A stretch of DNA of 64,000 nt from NCBI GenBank assembly GCA_012845835.1, contig JABAKD010000026.1:12525832-12589831 (forward strand). The letters are read 5' to 3'. Source of the stretch: Undaria pinnatifida (Eukaryota > Sar > Phaeophyceae > Laminariales > Alariaceae). Shown here piece after piece: positions 11,001 to 23,785 of the stretch (within the stretch, counting starts at the first letter, position 1; each line of letters starts with the position of its first letter). The notes beneath the pieces were generated by a model, which saw only the letters and a program-made list of their open reading frames with translations, had not been told where the DNA came from and made no database searches. A program made the position numbers and the translations under genes.

Positions 11001-12683
11001 AGGCCTTTCGTTGCACACACAAGAAAATATTTAGACGCTGTGTTTTCAATATAGTATCCTTCCTTCCTTGTGTACGTCAAGCAGCCATGAAATGATCGTT
11101 GAAGAAATAAATCACTGGTTTTTGGGGGGACTATATGATCGTAGAATCAGTCAACATATTTGGTATAGCTAGGCTGGTAGCTAGGCTGCCATGGGTTTGT
11201 TCGTTCATCTGGGGTTGCACGTTTCTTAAGAATCAGTTTTTGTTGTGTGGAGGGGTATGGAGATATCATCAAAATTTAAAATGACGTTATGAGCCTCGGA
11301 AATAAAACATGGTTCCTCTTTATCGTAGCACGTGTCCCAGGGCACGCGCGAGCGGCTGACCCTACTCCTTTGCGGTCTTAACGCCTCTACAACTCCGCTG
11401 GAAACCCTTTTGAGGGGAGGGATTTACTTGAAGTTAGTATAGGGAGGGATTTGGGGGCTCTATAAAGGGAATAAAAACAAAAAACTTATTACCCTGTTCG
11501 GTTTCACTAAATATTGTGCACCGCCGCGCCATGCGGATTTTTAGTGGTGTCACCCTTGCTGCACCAACATTTTTTTTCTGCGTTATTAAAGAGTCCGCTT
11601 CGGGGCGAGATCGATCGACGCAGAGAGTCTGTTCGATTAGATGTTGAGAAATGAGGATTGAGGTAGACTCTCAGCTAAAACATACGTAGGGAAAGGAAAC
11701 AGTGGGTAAAAGGAGAAAATGTGGGGAAAGGAAATGGGCAAATGGTTAGCGGAAGATACCACCACCGCTTTATGGTGCGATCGTTCGACTTCATATTAGG
11801 TACTACTGCTGCTTCACGGAAGGATATTCGATTTACATCGGAACGGCATCTACGCCACATTGTCGGAGGGCAAAAAATAATAATAATGGTAATAATTAGA
11901 TTTTGAATCACTAAGAAAAAACTTACAAACAAATAACGCGCTACCGGTGTACCACGGTATTACGCAGCTTACAAAGATGATAATCGCCCCCAAATTTGTT
12001 GAACTCACAAGTTAGAGCTGACGTTGCGAGAAAACGACTACATTGAATTTTTAGTGGTGTAAAAAATAAGTCATAATTTTTAGTGGTGTATGTATAATAG
12101 TGTATACTCGGAGTATATAATAGTGTACCAGGTACAAAATAGTCTTATAGTACTCGGGTAGTGAAAACGAAGGCACATGATTGATCACCCCGCCACCGTG
12201 GCTTTGATCCGAAAAAAAGTGACTACACACGGGCTACGATACAAGTATTAAGGTATACCACTTTCTGGCGAAAGCATTTTCCGAATGACGGTGCTCCTTA
12301 ACCCTCCTTGACCCAAAATCGTTGGAATAATGCCATTTTTGTTTCGGATTGATTCTACGATAGCCCCCCCCAAAAAAACTAGCGATTTTCTTCAACGAAT
12401 GTATCACGGCTGCTCGACGCAAGGAAGGATGCTATCGCAAAAAAAGTATCCATATATTTTCCTGTGTGCAAAGGTCTATCGATCGATGACGTCGGGGTGT
12501 CGAGGGACACCACATTTCAGGAGATACACGACCGGGAGCGCTGGTTTTGAAACCGGCGCGCAATATTTCGTTAAAGAAGCGTTTTTTCGAGGTCTCTACC
12601 GTAGAACGACTCTTTCGCACTGTGATTATTTTGCATACCCAGTCAGGGCATGGGACTATTCATCGGTGTGCAATTTCATTTTT
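11001..12683. other. No gene; repeat debris
   Basis: No supported ORF. Visible items: a CTTTATCGTAGCACGTGTC motif at 11325-11345 resembling a family-1 end, and a segment at 11385-11445 (GGAAACCCTTTTGAGGGGAG ... TAGTATAGGGAGGGATTTGG) that recurs at 44738-44800 and, reversed, at 54990-55060. AT-rich short repeats lie at 12040-12160, and an inverted copy of the 10905 repeat at 12470-12560. Confidence 0.6.
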
Positions 12684-12962
12684 GGCACATGCCACGATGG
12701 AGGTAGCAGTTTTCGTGTGTGAAAATGGTTTCTGAATGACGGGGCTCCTTGACCCAAAATCGTCGGGAATACATTTTTTTTTTTTGCATTTGATTCTCGT
12801 TGTGTACCTACTAGTAGGCGGTGGGATTTTTCATCCGCGATAAAGCAGGCTTTATTCTTTTCTTTCTCCAAATCAGTGTTTGGGTTGATAAGGGTCATGT
12901 CTTAAGCTCCCAAATTGAGGAAACCTCAGAAAAAAACGTGGACCTCTATCGTAGCAGGCGTC
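12684..12962 (-). mobile_element. Family-1 MITE-like element, reverse copy
   Basis: It is bounded by GGCACATGCCACGATGGAGG and CCTCTATCGTAGCAGGCGTC, imperfect inverted repeats matching the family-1 end GACGCGTGCTACGATAGAGG. The interior carries the family signature in reverse (GAATGACGGGGCTCCTTGAC, CCAAAATCGTCGG). Length 279 bp, non-coding. Confidence 0.75.
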
Positions 12963-13776
12963 TTTTCTCAACATTCTCAGCACTTTGGGTGAGGTACGGA
13001 GCTACACAACTGAGGAGGATCATAAATACACTGGTGCACCTCTATCCCCCCACAGCGTGCATCTCAGCCGGCATGATGACGATACTCGGGTGCCTCAAGC
13101 TGGTCCTGTGCAGACGCTTGATTGCATCGTGTTCGTCGATTTTCCGGTCTGTATCGGAACGGGTCCCAAGGGGGTGAACATCAACAGTCGCTTCATAAAA
13201 GTTCGCACACTCGTACTTTTGGTCGCCTTGCCTGAGTGCAAGGCATGCCAAGGTGGAAGGCCCATCATTCGACGGCATTCACATTATAGATATTTTAGCG
13301 CCGCACTCCCGACATGGGGCCAAAACACTTGGAGTTAGACTAGGAAATAAATAGGAGTTGGAAATGGGTTAACCAGTCCCCCCTCTGCGCACCGGCCTCC
13401 CACCGCTTACAGAAATCCATACGTTGACGCTACTATCGCAAAAAAAACAAAAAAAAGAGCACGTACTATATTAGAGTGTGAGGGAATCGCCTGTCTGCAT
13501 ACCATCTTCCGTATAATGAGTATGAAGGAAGATAAGGGGAAAAAAAGCAACATTACATTTGGCAACCCCTCCCCCACCCCGACATCTCATCATGTACTAG
13601 GTACCTAACAGATAAAAGTACAAGAGCAAGAGAACGACCACAAGCCCCCAACAGCCGCCGAATAGCCTACGATCGAAATCGCATCCCACTCCAGCCCATC
13701 CCATCCCGTACTCCTGCCCCCCCCCCCCCCCCCTCTCGCCTCTTGCTCTCCTCCCCAGAATTTTCTAATAATTTCT

Positions 13777-16700
13777 CTACGGTGGCATCAGCGCCGCATC
13801 CGAGGACATCCCCATCCTCCTGCTAACATCCGACGCATCCAGCAGCATCTTCTTAGAGCTGTCCTCGAGCCACGCGAGCGAGTGGTGGTGCGCGTTGAGG
13901 ATACGGACTATCTTGCGCGCATTGCTATCTCCACCGGCGTCCCCTCCCCCTCCCCCCCCGCCACCGCCTCCAGCGAAGGGCGACGAGGACGACGAGTTCA
14001 CCTGACTCACGAGGGACTTGAGGGTTTCCACCATCCCCGCGAGTTGCATGTCTACCGTCTGTGTTGCGTTACCCATATACAGCACATCAAACAATGGGAG
14101 CGTGGGAGCGAAAGGGTAACAGGGGAAGTTGGAGTGAGGGGTAGGGTAATGTGGGGAGGGAAGGAGGGGCGTAGTCATTTTATAGGGGGGGGGGGGTCAG
14201 ATATCCGATCAAACCGCTATGTTTCTGGGGCATTATAGCTCAAGTTTCACGACCGAGTTTGCGTGGGTCGCGCTTATGGCTCAGAACCTAGCTCGAAAAC
14301 GGCCGAAAACCTTTTTCGCTGGCGGCGCGATCTTCTTTTCTTCTATGGCAACACATATCGCGAAACAATAAGACACATCCGGGAGAAGCTAGCTATTAAT
14401 AGCTAGCTGTATACGCACGCGATGGGCTCTGAGTCGCTGAAAAAAAATGTCCCTGCAGCGACCCCGGTACCGTAGCCGTGCTCAAAACTAGGTCAGTCTG
14501 TTGGTGTTACTACTTCTTCCCCAACAAGTATTAATAGTACATGGCTAGCCGTGAAGACCAGCAAAGTTACGGTCCTGGGGATACGGGGGAAGTGGGGATG
14601 GGGGGGGTGGCGGGTGGGGGGCGTACTCACAGTTGCCTGCCTTAGTCATTGACCAATGACTATACATCATCCCTTTCGAGACGGGTGTGGGTGTCGGGGG
14701 GGGAGGGGTGCACGCAGTTTGTGCATGGCCGTAGTCGAATGACCCTAGCTATTAGACCCTCGCATCCCTACTGTGCCGAGACTTAGCACGTCGGGTTTTC
14801 ACCAACCAGGCAGGCGTTGCTTGCACCAAGAGCGAAGCGCCGTGAGGTGTTCGGCGAGTCGCATGAAGGATGCACTGCATCCTTCAAAGAACCGCTCGTA
14901 GGAAGAACTTCGGCACCTTGTGCCTACTTTCTTGCTTATGGATGACAGCGCCAATGAGTTACTGTGTTTACTGGTGTGGCGACTCCAGAGATAGCAATGG
15001 GTATTATCACGTGACTGCCTCGTGCGTGGCTTACCATATTCACACGACGTGATGCCATCATTCCCCTTGTGCGGAGTTAGGGTTCTTCACGGGCGTGTGT
15101 GGAGGGTGATAATATCGCACAGACCACATTTCCCCCCGTGGCCGAGGAAAGCCACTAGTGCGATTGCACGGCTTACGCAATGTAAGAAGAACCACCGCTA
15201 CGACCATGATTACATCACCAGCAACAGCAACAACCATAACACCGTCACACGACACGGTGCCAATTCAACAGCTACAGAAACCCGCGAAGCTTTAGCAGCC
15301 GGAGCAGCATACGCAACGACGGCATCCACCACCAACACCACCAGCAGAAACAACAACAACAACACCGGCAGCAGAACCACCACGACCGACCACCGCCAAC
15401 GCCCATAGCGCGGCGCAAGGCTTCCCCAATCCATTAGTTTCGACGATAAATCCTCGATCCAGATACATAATTCAATTCTTCAAGAAAAGAAAAAGGCAAC
15501 GAAGACCCTTTCACCAAAACAAAATGTTCCGTATCCCCCCCTTGTATATCGACCAAAAGCCAACCACCACGACTCTATCAAGCAGCAACACACACATGTA
15601 TATCACACGAAGGAAGACCTTGGGGGAGTCCTGCATTATCGTGTTTTCACAACAATGGATGGAACTAACTCCAACCGTAACCGTAACCGTAACCGTAGCC
15701 GTAACCCCTAATGGCGTCACTGGGGTGAAATGGTTGAAAAAGCACACTAATGTGTATCACTGAAGACCTTGCAACAGCCAAAGTATCCGGGCTTTTCACG
15801 GGTCCTGTGAGGGGGGTTTCTACATCTCGGGAGGGGATCGGGTCACGGTGACCCGAACGCAACCCGTGACACTTAGAAACCTCCTGCCCCGGCCCGATCC
15901 GACCCGTGAGATTTCCAACACCTCCTGGTCCAACCCGACCCGACCCGCGAGGTTCTTGAAAGCCTCCCGATTCGGCCCACCGGCCGGGTCATGGCATGAC
16001 CCGTCCAAGGTCCTGAAAACTGACGTCGCTTATCCTGTGCGCGCGTCTTACATCTCCCTACACCGCACATCGGGCACATCTACTACGGTAGCCTTGGTTG
16101 ACTCGAGTGGTCGGTGCCGTAATCGTCACAACGTTTGGACACTTTGTTTCAAGTGGAGGGTTAATCTAATACGAAGAGACAGTAGCTAGATAGCACAGCC
16201 CGACAAAGCTTGGCCACCCGTTTAAGCTCCCCACGAGCGAGTAAACGCCGCGTACCTGAGCGATCTGATAGGCCTGTTCTCGCTCCACGTCTCCTTCCTC
16301 CGGAACCTGCCCCCGCTGCTCCTGCATTAGTTTCTCCGCCTAGCAATGACATTTCATGCGTACACGGTTACCGTTCGCGCGCGCGCAAAAAAAAAAAAAC
16401 AGCAGCAGAAACAACAGAAACAGAGAGCGTCATCAGCGGCTGCACATTAAACACCGCACTATACGTTGGAGAACACTACAGTGATGCTGTATACCAACCA
16501 AATACTCCTTTGGTTCGTCGTATTAACAGGATAGTGCCGCAATAAAGACAAAAATTGCGCATTCGAGGGACGCAAAATGACGGAACAAAAAACGGAACAC
16601 GACGGCGTGGTGCGGCGGAAGCAACACGAGCGAGATGCTCGCGAAAATATAAGCACGCACAAGTTGCGCTAGGAGCCACCGACGCCCGTTTGGGCGAAAA

Positions 16701-17686
16701 GCGACGGCAAACCATGCAATGGTACGCGTATACGTACGCACGTTATCGTTCATACATATGCACCGGTATTATACGGTATACTTGAAAACAGTACCTGCTC
16801 CTCAAGCTGGTCCAAGGTCTTGTCGAGCTGCGACTGTTCCCCCTCGATAGACTTCATGCTGCGCTCCAGGTCCTGGGGTGTTCAAAGACGGCAATAAAGC
16901 GGGGACGGTGTTCATAAAATTCATGTAACACTCCAACCAAATACGGAAGAAAGGAGATAAATCGAGCGTCTACGAAGCCTCGAACTTGTCTGCCTCCCAG
17001 CATTCGCCGTTGCCGCCGCCGCTAGTCAGGAATTCCCCCCGACAAAAGGAGGGTGCTCCCGCCTCCGCCCCGCGTCCCCGCACTAGACCAAACCAAACGC
17101 ACAAAAATCGAGTCGAGGCGAGGGAACCTTCAAAACAGCTTTGACAATAACCACCCCAATAATAGCATTGCACCGTACGTACTCCTACAAATGCACGCCA
17201 AGGAAAAACGCCTCGCTCTGACACCTGCTGTCCCAACACAAGCTTCTGCACGTCGTCCGCCAGGCTGAAGAGCTCGGACTGCGTGTCCCGAAGGGTCTTG
17301 TCCCATTCCGCCACCTGCGAGCAGGAATAACAGGTTGTGCCATCAGTTTTCACACCGCACGGGCTAGTTGCAGGTATAGGTTCATCGCGTTTTAGTTTAT
17401 TGGGCAACGTCAAGAAATTCCATAAACATTCATGGGCAAGAAACACAAAAAACGTGCGGCCAGTGTATCACGCAGCTTGAAACTATGAGTTTCTACCCTT
17501 TAGTTTGTCGAACTCACAGCTGTGACGTACTTATAATAAACTTATAAAACTCACAACACGTATTATACATGAAATATACATGTACCACGCATCTTGCAAA
17601 GTTGAGTTGCAACCATTCAATCGTTCATACTCACAGATGACGATTTTCAATTTCTATAAAATCACTGCTGCTGTAGAGCTGTATAA

Positions 17687-17717
<31 letters not shown>

Positions 17718-20700
17718 TGAACTCGCAATCGAACGTCTCGAGGGATGGTTTGCCATCATCACCCAACACTGCCCCGGTTCACTTGAAAAATGTCACACCT
17801 CGGGCAGATCACGATCTATATCTACATCATCCAGATCATATATCTGATACCAGGTATCTGTTTTGCAGGATCTGATCGATGTAAATCCAAAATATAGATA
17901 TTTGTGCTAGTACCATTAATACACCATGCAGATGATGCGGCTCTCGCGGATCAACACGATCTATAAGCCATGCAGATCATTTTGACCAGGGATCTGTCTG
18001 CCTTGAAATACACAGAATGTCTACAGATCATCTGTAGATCAACAAATATCTGATCAGCCAGACTAAAAAAAAAGCAAAACTTTTTCCCGGCGGCACGAAC
18101 ACAAAAATTAAATCTTCTTGGGGCCACAGACAGGCGAAAGGAAATTGACGAACCAAGTGCGAGTAATGATTATATGATAGACCGACATCGCCCTTGGGAA
18201 ACTTGTCCTGTCGACCCCAGCAGCATCCACGGGGATCGGCGACTTGACATCTTTAAAGAGGAATACATACTTACATAAAAATTGGAAAAACGTCTGCTGT
18301 GAGTACGACTCACTGAATGATTGAAACTCAACTTTGCATGCTGCGTGGTACATCAATATTTCATTCATGATACGGCGTTTGCGACTTAAACCTACATCTG
18401 TAAAACGCGGGGTCGGAGTATCACGCTGCTCGCAAAAGTGAGTAACGACCATTAAATCGATCGAACTCACAACTGATGTATTCGAAATGATTATATCAAA
18501 TAAAAGGACGGACTGCAGCATCGCCCATCAGGAGCAACGCGGGATACTGGGCTGCAGGATGGACACAGCAGTGGTCCCTCTATAGAATATTGCCGGTATG
18601 TGCACTATAGAGGACAATACCGGCACTATAACGGCAATCGGCACTACTCCGGCAAACTGCCTCTACGGGTTGTCCCCATCTGTGCCAGCGATTTCACAGG
18701 CACTACAGCAAGCAATCCGCACTATAGCGGGCAACCCGCACTATAGCGGAAATCGGCACTATAGAGGGAGCTCTACCGTAGTTCACTCTTCCAAGTACAA
18801 CCCAAGAAGTTTGTACAACACGCAATGAGCACAATCCATGCTGTTGCGCGCTTCTACTGCATAAAAGACGCTTAGTAAGACTGCACTCGTCATTGCCTTC
18901 ATCGCTTTATTCCGGGTCTCACACGGGCACCAAAAAGATCTAGAAAGGATCTCAAAAGGGATACAACCATTTTATATCTACACCCACGATATAGCGCTTG
19001 GGAAATTCGGCAGTAGAGCTTACCACTTATTCGACAACATGGTTGACGCACACTGTGTACGAGACGAAGGGGGTTTCACCGTACATTTTGGTTGTTGCGT
19101 TTCATTGGGTTAGGGTTAGGGTTCGGGTTCGGGTTAGGTCATTGGGTTAGGGTTAGGGTTAGGTCATTGGGTGAGGGTTAGGGTTCGGGTTAGGTCATTG
19201 GGTTAGGGTTAGGGTTAGGGTTAGGTTATTGGGTTAGGGTTAGGGTTAGGGTTAGGTTATTGGGTTAGGGTTAGGGTTCGGGTTAGGTCATTGGGTTAGG
19301 GTTAGGGTTAGGGTTAGGTCATTGGGTTAGGGTTAGGGTTAGGTCATTGGGTTAGGGTTAGGGGTTAGGTCATTGGGTTAGGGTTAGGGTTAGGTCATTG
19401 TGTTAGGGTTAGGGCTAGGTCATTGTGTTAGGGTTAGGGTTAGGGTTAGGTCATTGGGTTAGGGTTCGGGTTAGGTCATTGGGTTAGGGTTAGGGTTAGG
19501 GTTAGGTCATTGGGTTGGGGTTAGGGTTAGGGTTAGGTTTAGGGCATATATCATTCAAAGAGTATGTCAACCATGTTGTCGAAAAACCGGTAGGTACCCT
19601 CCACTTCGGTGCAATCACAGCGCCTCCCTGCCCTCTGCCAGGAACCGTCGCATGTCACGCTAGATGTGCACCCAATTTCGCTCATCTCATGACCTGAGGA
19701 GCTCCATGCCCCACCCAAACACTGGCTATTGACAAAACGCATGATCACCGATCCCATGGCCTAGGTATGTAATGAATAATCAATCAATAATCAATCACAT
19801 ACAACACAAACGGTCGTTGAAATGTTTCAATACCGCTGTGTATTTAATACATTACCGTTAACATTGACGAATCACAACAACTTGCCACCTTGGAATGAAG
19901 TACGTTCATCATTTTAGTAGTAGCATAATAGCTAACATCATAAAAAAAAATTGCTGTTGATGTTCATCCTGACAAAAACACCCGTAGGAAAAACGAGAGG
20001 CCGGTGTATCACGCAGCTTGCACATATGAATATCGACCATAAGTTTATCGAACTCACAGCTGACGTGTTTAGAAGATACGTTTAGATGGTATTTGGACGC
20101 GATGTGGGTGCTTACTCAGTTGGGGGGCGCCCCGTCAGCAATAACAAAAAAAATCACCAAGACAGTGGTACCTCTACCGTACCAATCGACAACTCTTCCA
20201 TACCTTGGACAGATCATCTAGATCACCTAGATCATCTGTCTAAACTCAGAAACGAAAAAAATTACCCAGAAAGTGTTGCCTCTACCGTAGCAATCGCCAA
20301 CCCTTCCACACCTCAGACAGATGATGATATAGATAATCTACATCATCTACCAGGTATTTAATAGATAATCTGTTTGATCGATCACTTATATAATCTACAG
20401 CAGATCCTATAGCTGCCGTTACGAGATGTTACGAGATGTTGTGGAGGATCTGTATATGTGGAGTACAGATCTAACCCAGGAAACAGTGTGCTAGATTATG
20501 TAGATCGCATGGCTCCCACAAGGCAACATGAGCTAGACCACACATATCTTCCCGAAATATCTAGATAATCAAGTAAGGATAGATCATCGGTGATGACTCC
20601 GAGGTGTGAACCCTTCTTTTCGCCAGCGTTGGTGCGCACACATACCTTGACAGCCTCGTTGGTAAACGTCGTAGCATCCTGCTCTAGCTGCACGTTCCAG

Positions 20701-22858
20701 CTGTTCACGATCTCCTCCACCGTCATGCTCCTGCCCGACGTACCGCATTCACACGGGACGCGCCACAGCACACGTACCACACCACAGACCGATCAGATAG
20801 GTTCCTATCCAAAATTCGCGCATATCAGATCCCTATCCATGATATGTGTACATCAGATCCCTATCCATGATCTGTGTGCATCAGATCCCTTCCCATGATC
20901 TGTGTACATCATATCCCTATCCACGATCTATGCTTATCAGATCCCTATCCATTGATCTAAGTAAAACAGAACCCTATTCACGATCTGTGTATGTTCAGAT
21001 CCCTATCCATGATCTGCGCATATCTGATCCCTATCCATGATCTAGGTGTCCCAAGGAGCATAGATCCCCGGTCAGTATGATTTGCAAAACCTACAGATCG
21101 TGCCACCGGGTAAGAGCCTGATGGCGCAACAGGTTTCGCGTGGTGCATAAGTACTGCACAGATCCCACGCAACATACCATAACGACGGAACATAGGATCT
21201 AGATGATCTAGATCGTCATCCGTCTGAGGTGTGAATCAAACGCATCCATAACATAGCAAAACTGTGGCTAGGAATTCGTGCAGCCGGATGTACCATCATT
21301 CAATTGTGGTGAACTTGTGTGCGTCGGTCATCGGCGGACGCTTCAGGCATCTCGACAGGGATCCCTAGTTTTCGACCCTTGGCGTATCTAACAAACTCGC
21401 ATTGTCTCTAAATAAACAAAGTACCGCAAGGTAAACGGTATGACCATAGCCGCGACAGGCGAGCACGCGAGCAGAGGACAGCCCTCGGCCTGACCCTTGA
21501 GCGAATCCGGGCAACTAATTGCCCAGCTTATGACCGGCTGCCAACAGCACGCCTGCTGTGCACCCCTCCCTTGCCCGCATCTCCCGTCCCACTTCCCTAC
21601 CCCCCAAAACAAAGCTCATGCACTGTGGGAACACCAAGGAAAAATTATTCTAGCAGGAGCGCACGAAACAAAGTCTCCCCGCAGTAAAAAAATAAGCCGC
21701 CTCGATCAAAAACAACAAACAAATCATCACGCTTGCTCACATATACTGCTCCGACGGCTGCTCCTGCTCTGTAGTCCCCGCGCCGCCCGCCGCCGACAAT
21801 GTTAGCGCAGACGGCGTCGTCGTCGCCGCTGCCGCCGTCGCCGCCGTCGTCGCCGCATCAGCCCCCGCTGCAGCCGGCGCTGCTCCTCCGCTTGCCACCA
21901 AAGCTCCACCCCCTGCGCTAGCTTTTGCTGCCCCGAAACCTGCAGCAGGCGCGGCTGTTGTCGCCGCGGCGGTAGCTCCCGTTGCCGGTGCAGCTGCCGC
22001 GGCTCCAAACGAAAACCCTCCAGAAGGTGTCGCCGCTACCGGCGCTGGTGCGGGTGCGGCAGGGGTAACGGCAGCAGCAGCCGGGGCCGGGGCCGCGGGA
22101 GCGGGAGCAGGGGCACCAAAGGGTAGGGCAGGCGTAGTGGAAGCGGCGGGGGCGGGGGCGGGGGCGGCGGCGGTGGTGGAGGCCGGGGCGGCGGAGGCAT
22201 CGGCAGGCCCCGGCGCCAAAGCTCCGAAAGCAAACCCACCGCTAGTGGTTGGCGTAGCGCAGGCGGTCGCTGGCGCTGCTGGAGTAGCGGCGGCGGCAGC
22301 CGCAGCCGAAGGGGCAGTGTTCCCGAAAGAAAACCCTGCAGCCGGAGCGGCCGCCGTCGCTGCTGGTGCCGTCGCCGCAGGAGCAGGGGCAGTAGCAGCA
22401 GGCGCGGTAAAGCCGAACCCTCCAGCCGCGGCGGGAGCAGCAGAAGCAGCAGCACTGGAAGCAGGGGCTGGAGCAGCGCCAAACCCGAATGCTGCCGCTG
22501 GTGCCGCGGAAGCTGCTGCAGGAGTGGCCGCCGCCGCTGCCGAAGGCGCAGCGGTTCCAAACGAAAACGTGGAGCTGGCCGCGGCTGGGGCGGGCGCAGC
22601 GGTTCCAAACGCAAACGTGGAGCTGGCCGCTGCTGGGGCGGGAGCGGAGGCGGACAACGACGGTAGGGCTCCGAACAGACCCCCTCCGGTTGCCGGTGCG
22701 GGGGCCGCTCCTGCCGCGGCGGGGGTCGGGGCTTTCGCGCCGAAGGAGAACGCCGAGGCCGGTGCTGGAGCGGCGCCGGAAGCGGCGGGCGCCGCGGTTC
22801 CGAAGCTGAACCCTCCCTTTTTATCGTTGCCGCCTGGGGCTGAGAAATTGAACGACAT
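13777..22858 (-). CDS. NUP62: NUP62/Nsp1-type FG nucleoporin
   Basis: Six minus-strand exons join in phase: 22858-21747, 20730-20646, 17314-17225, 16872-16795, 16339-16256 and 14058-13777 (TAG), giving 576 aa with GT-AG introns. ATG 22858 starts the protein directly with MSFNFSAPGG. Residues 1 to about 370 (exon 1) are a low-complexity Ala/Pro domain with about 12 FG-type repeats (SFG, FSFG, FGFG, LFG). From residue 371 the protein switches to the conserved coiled coil: SMTVEEIVNSWNVQLEQ, then VAEWDKTLRDTQSELFSLAD, a Glu/Gln-rich segment ending EREQAYQIAQ, and a final helix with ARKIVRILNAHHHSLAWLED. This order matches the Nsp1/Nup62 C-terminal domain. Known role: with Nup58 and Nup54 relatives it forms the central-channel FG complex of the nuclear pore. 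Odd points: a Ser then poly-Gly insert in the last exon, and introns loaded with telomeric and other repeats. Intron lengths are 1016, 3331, 352, 455 and 2197 bp. Confidence 0.93.
14717..14998 (+). repeat. Family-4 dispersed repeat, full copy in NUP62 intron 5
   Basis: It matches 10435-10735 from TTTGTGCATGGCCGTAGTC to GCGACTCCAGAGATAGCAAT, including CGGCGAGTCGCATGA and the GTGCCTACTTTCTTGCTT string. It lies antisense to NUP62. Confidence 0.8.
15789..16010. repeat. GGGTC/GACCC repeat block in NUP62 intron 5
   Basis: It begins with the end motif GGGCTTTTCACGGGTC and contains degenerate CCGACCCGACCCGYGAGRTT units with T-rich spacers and CCTCCTG. It belongs to the family described at 29043-29480. 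A short (CCGTAA)n run lies just upstream at 15670-15708. Confidence 0.75.
17700..18060. repeat. (TA)n tract and GATC-rich family-3 copy
   Basis: A short (TA)n run lies at 17696-17717. From 17789 a GATC-rich segment opens with TCACACCTCGGGCAGATCAC and runs through ATCTAGATC-like words to about 18060. The start matches the ends of family-3 copies at 20307, 45107 and 46443. It lies in NUP62 intron 2, and its right end is unclear. Confidence 0.55.
19108..19545 (+). repeat. Interstitial TTAGGG array with TCATTGGG spacers
   Basis: About 440 bp of telomere-like TTAGGG units are interrupted roughly every 25-35 bp by TCATTGGG (or TTATTGGG). This gives a higher-order unit of two to four TTAGGG repeats plus the spacer, about 14-15 times. 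Some units are TTCGGG. It sits within NUP62 intron 2, in the orientation that reads C-rich on the transcribed minus strand. Confidence 0.95.
20307..20609 (+). mobile_element. Family-3 GATC-rich inverted-repeat element
   Basis: The start CCACACCTCAGACAGATGAT and the end ATGACTCCGAGGTGTGAA are inverted complements at their outer 10-14 bp. The interior is rich in AGATC, CTAGATC and ATCATC words and includes CATGAGCTAGACCACACATA. Related copies are at 45107-45330, 46198-46443 (reverse) and 21044-21235 (reverse, partial). It ends 37 bp from NUP62 exon 2, in intron 2. No coding capacity. Confidence 0.6.
20808..21050 (+). repeat. 28-bp minisatellite (CAGATCCCTATCCATGATCT)
   Basis: About nine tandem units of about 28 bp carry AGATCCCTATCCATGATCTG followed by a variable TGTGTACATC or GCGCATAT. 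The array fills part of NUP62 intron 1. Apparent ORFs on both strands are translations of the unit. Confidence 0.9.
21044..21235 (-). repeat. Partial family-3 copy, reverse orientation
   Basis: It ends in GATCTAGATGATCTAGATCG, TCATCCGTCTGAGGTGTGAA, the reverse complement of the family-3 start. The other end merges with the preceding 28-bp minisatellite. Confidence 0.5.
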
Positions 22859-22921
22859 GCCAAAAAAGCCTACTGTATACGCGGGGCGATTCTACGCTAT
22901 GAAAGGGCACAACAGATAGCT

Positions 22922-23300
22922 TTAGCCGCAGTTGTACGGTCGACTGCCTGTTCTGTGAGCCGGAGCAGTTGGGTTAGCCTCCCTTCCTTCTCCCTGGCGG
23001 GTATTTCGCCCTCCGTGCCGAGGTCGGATCGCGGGCAGGCGCCTAGGCTTATCCGTGTAGAAGGCGCTGCTGTAGGGCTTCGCCTTTCGCCGCGCTCGTA
23101 AGTCTGTCAAGGGGGCGGTGTTGAAAGATTTCAGCGCATCATTGAAATCACCATGATCAACGAAAGACAGATACCTGCACACATCCGGGGTATGTACCGA
23201 GCTCGCTCTTGAATGGCCGAGACTTGAAACAACGCCGACCGGGTGTTTTCGTCAACTAACATAGTTTTACAAGTCTGCGCATATAAGTCTACAAGCGGCA
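22922..23300 (-). CDS. Unsupported ORF just upstream of NUP62
   Basis: A minus-strand frame ending at 22922, only 63 bp from the NUP62 ATG, stays open well beyond 23182 without a clear ATG. It contains a segment, YLSFVDHGDFNDALKSFNTA, that looks like a helical-repeat fragment. A possible acceptor (TGTGCAG | GTATCTG) lies near 23178. It could be the last exon of an upstream gene, part of the NUP62 5' UTR, or chance. I do not recognise it, and the right boundary is approximate. Confidence 0.25.
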
Positions 23301-23710
23301 ATGGCATGTACTACTCTGTAGTTGCTGTCAATCTCTTTGGGATTTTAACGAAAAAAAAAACGAGAAAAAATGACGATGCCAGCATCGATCACACGCCTTA
23401 GTCCGAGACTGTGGGGTAGGGGGGGGCACAAAAAGGTAAGGAGCTGTTCGACACGTTCGCAGAACAGCCACAAATGCTCCAGCGAGTACACTAGTACACG
23501 AGTACACAAGTACGATAAATACAATCCTGGTTATACCGTTTCCGTGCGCAGAATAAGGCTGAATGTCTCAGTCCAGTTGACCCTGATAATAACAGGGGAG
23601 TCACGGACGGACCTGTATCTTCACGAGGGTATACACACTGCGTAACACGCGCGATCGAAGTATCACACGCAACAAACTTGCAAAACTGGGCTTAGATCGA
23701 AAATCCTTTT

Positions 23711-23785
23711 TGGTCGATCTCATCATCACACCTCATCATCACACATCATCATCACACATCATCATCACACATCATCATCACAGCT
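23711..23785 (+). repeat. (CATCATCACA)n microsatellite
   Basis: About six imperfect copies of CATCATCACA lie in tandem. Confidence 0.85.

Noticed and set aside
19108-19545. A true chromosome end
   Set aside because: The array is interrupted by regular TCATTGGG spacers and lies between NUP62 exons with unique sequence on both sides, so it is interstitial.
22036-22919. Long frames on both strands (275 aa on minus, 260 aa on plus) overlapping the FG-repeat exon
   Set aside because: They are out-of-frame shadows of the Ala/Pro/FG-rich NUP62 exon 1. Only the 22858 frame has FG repeats and splices onto the conserved coiled-coil exons.
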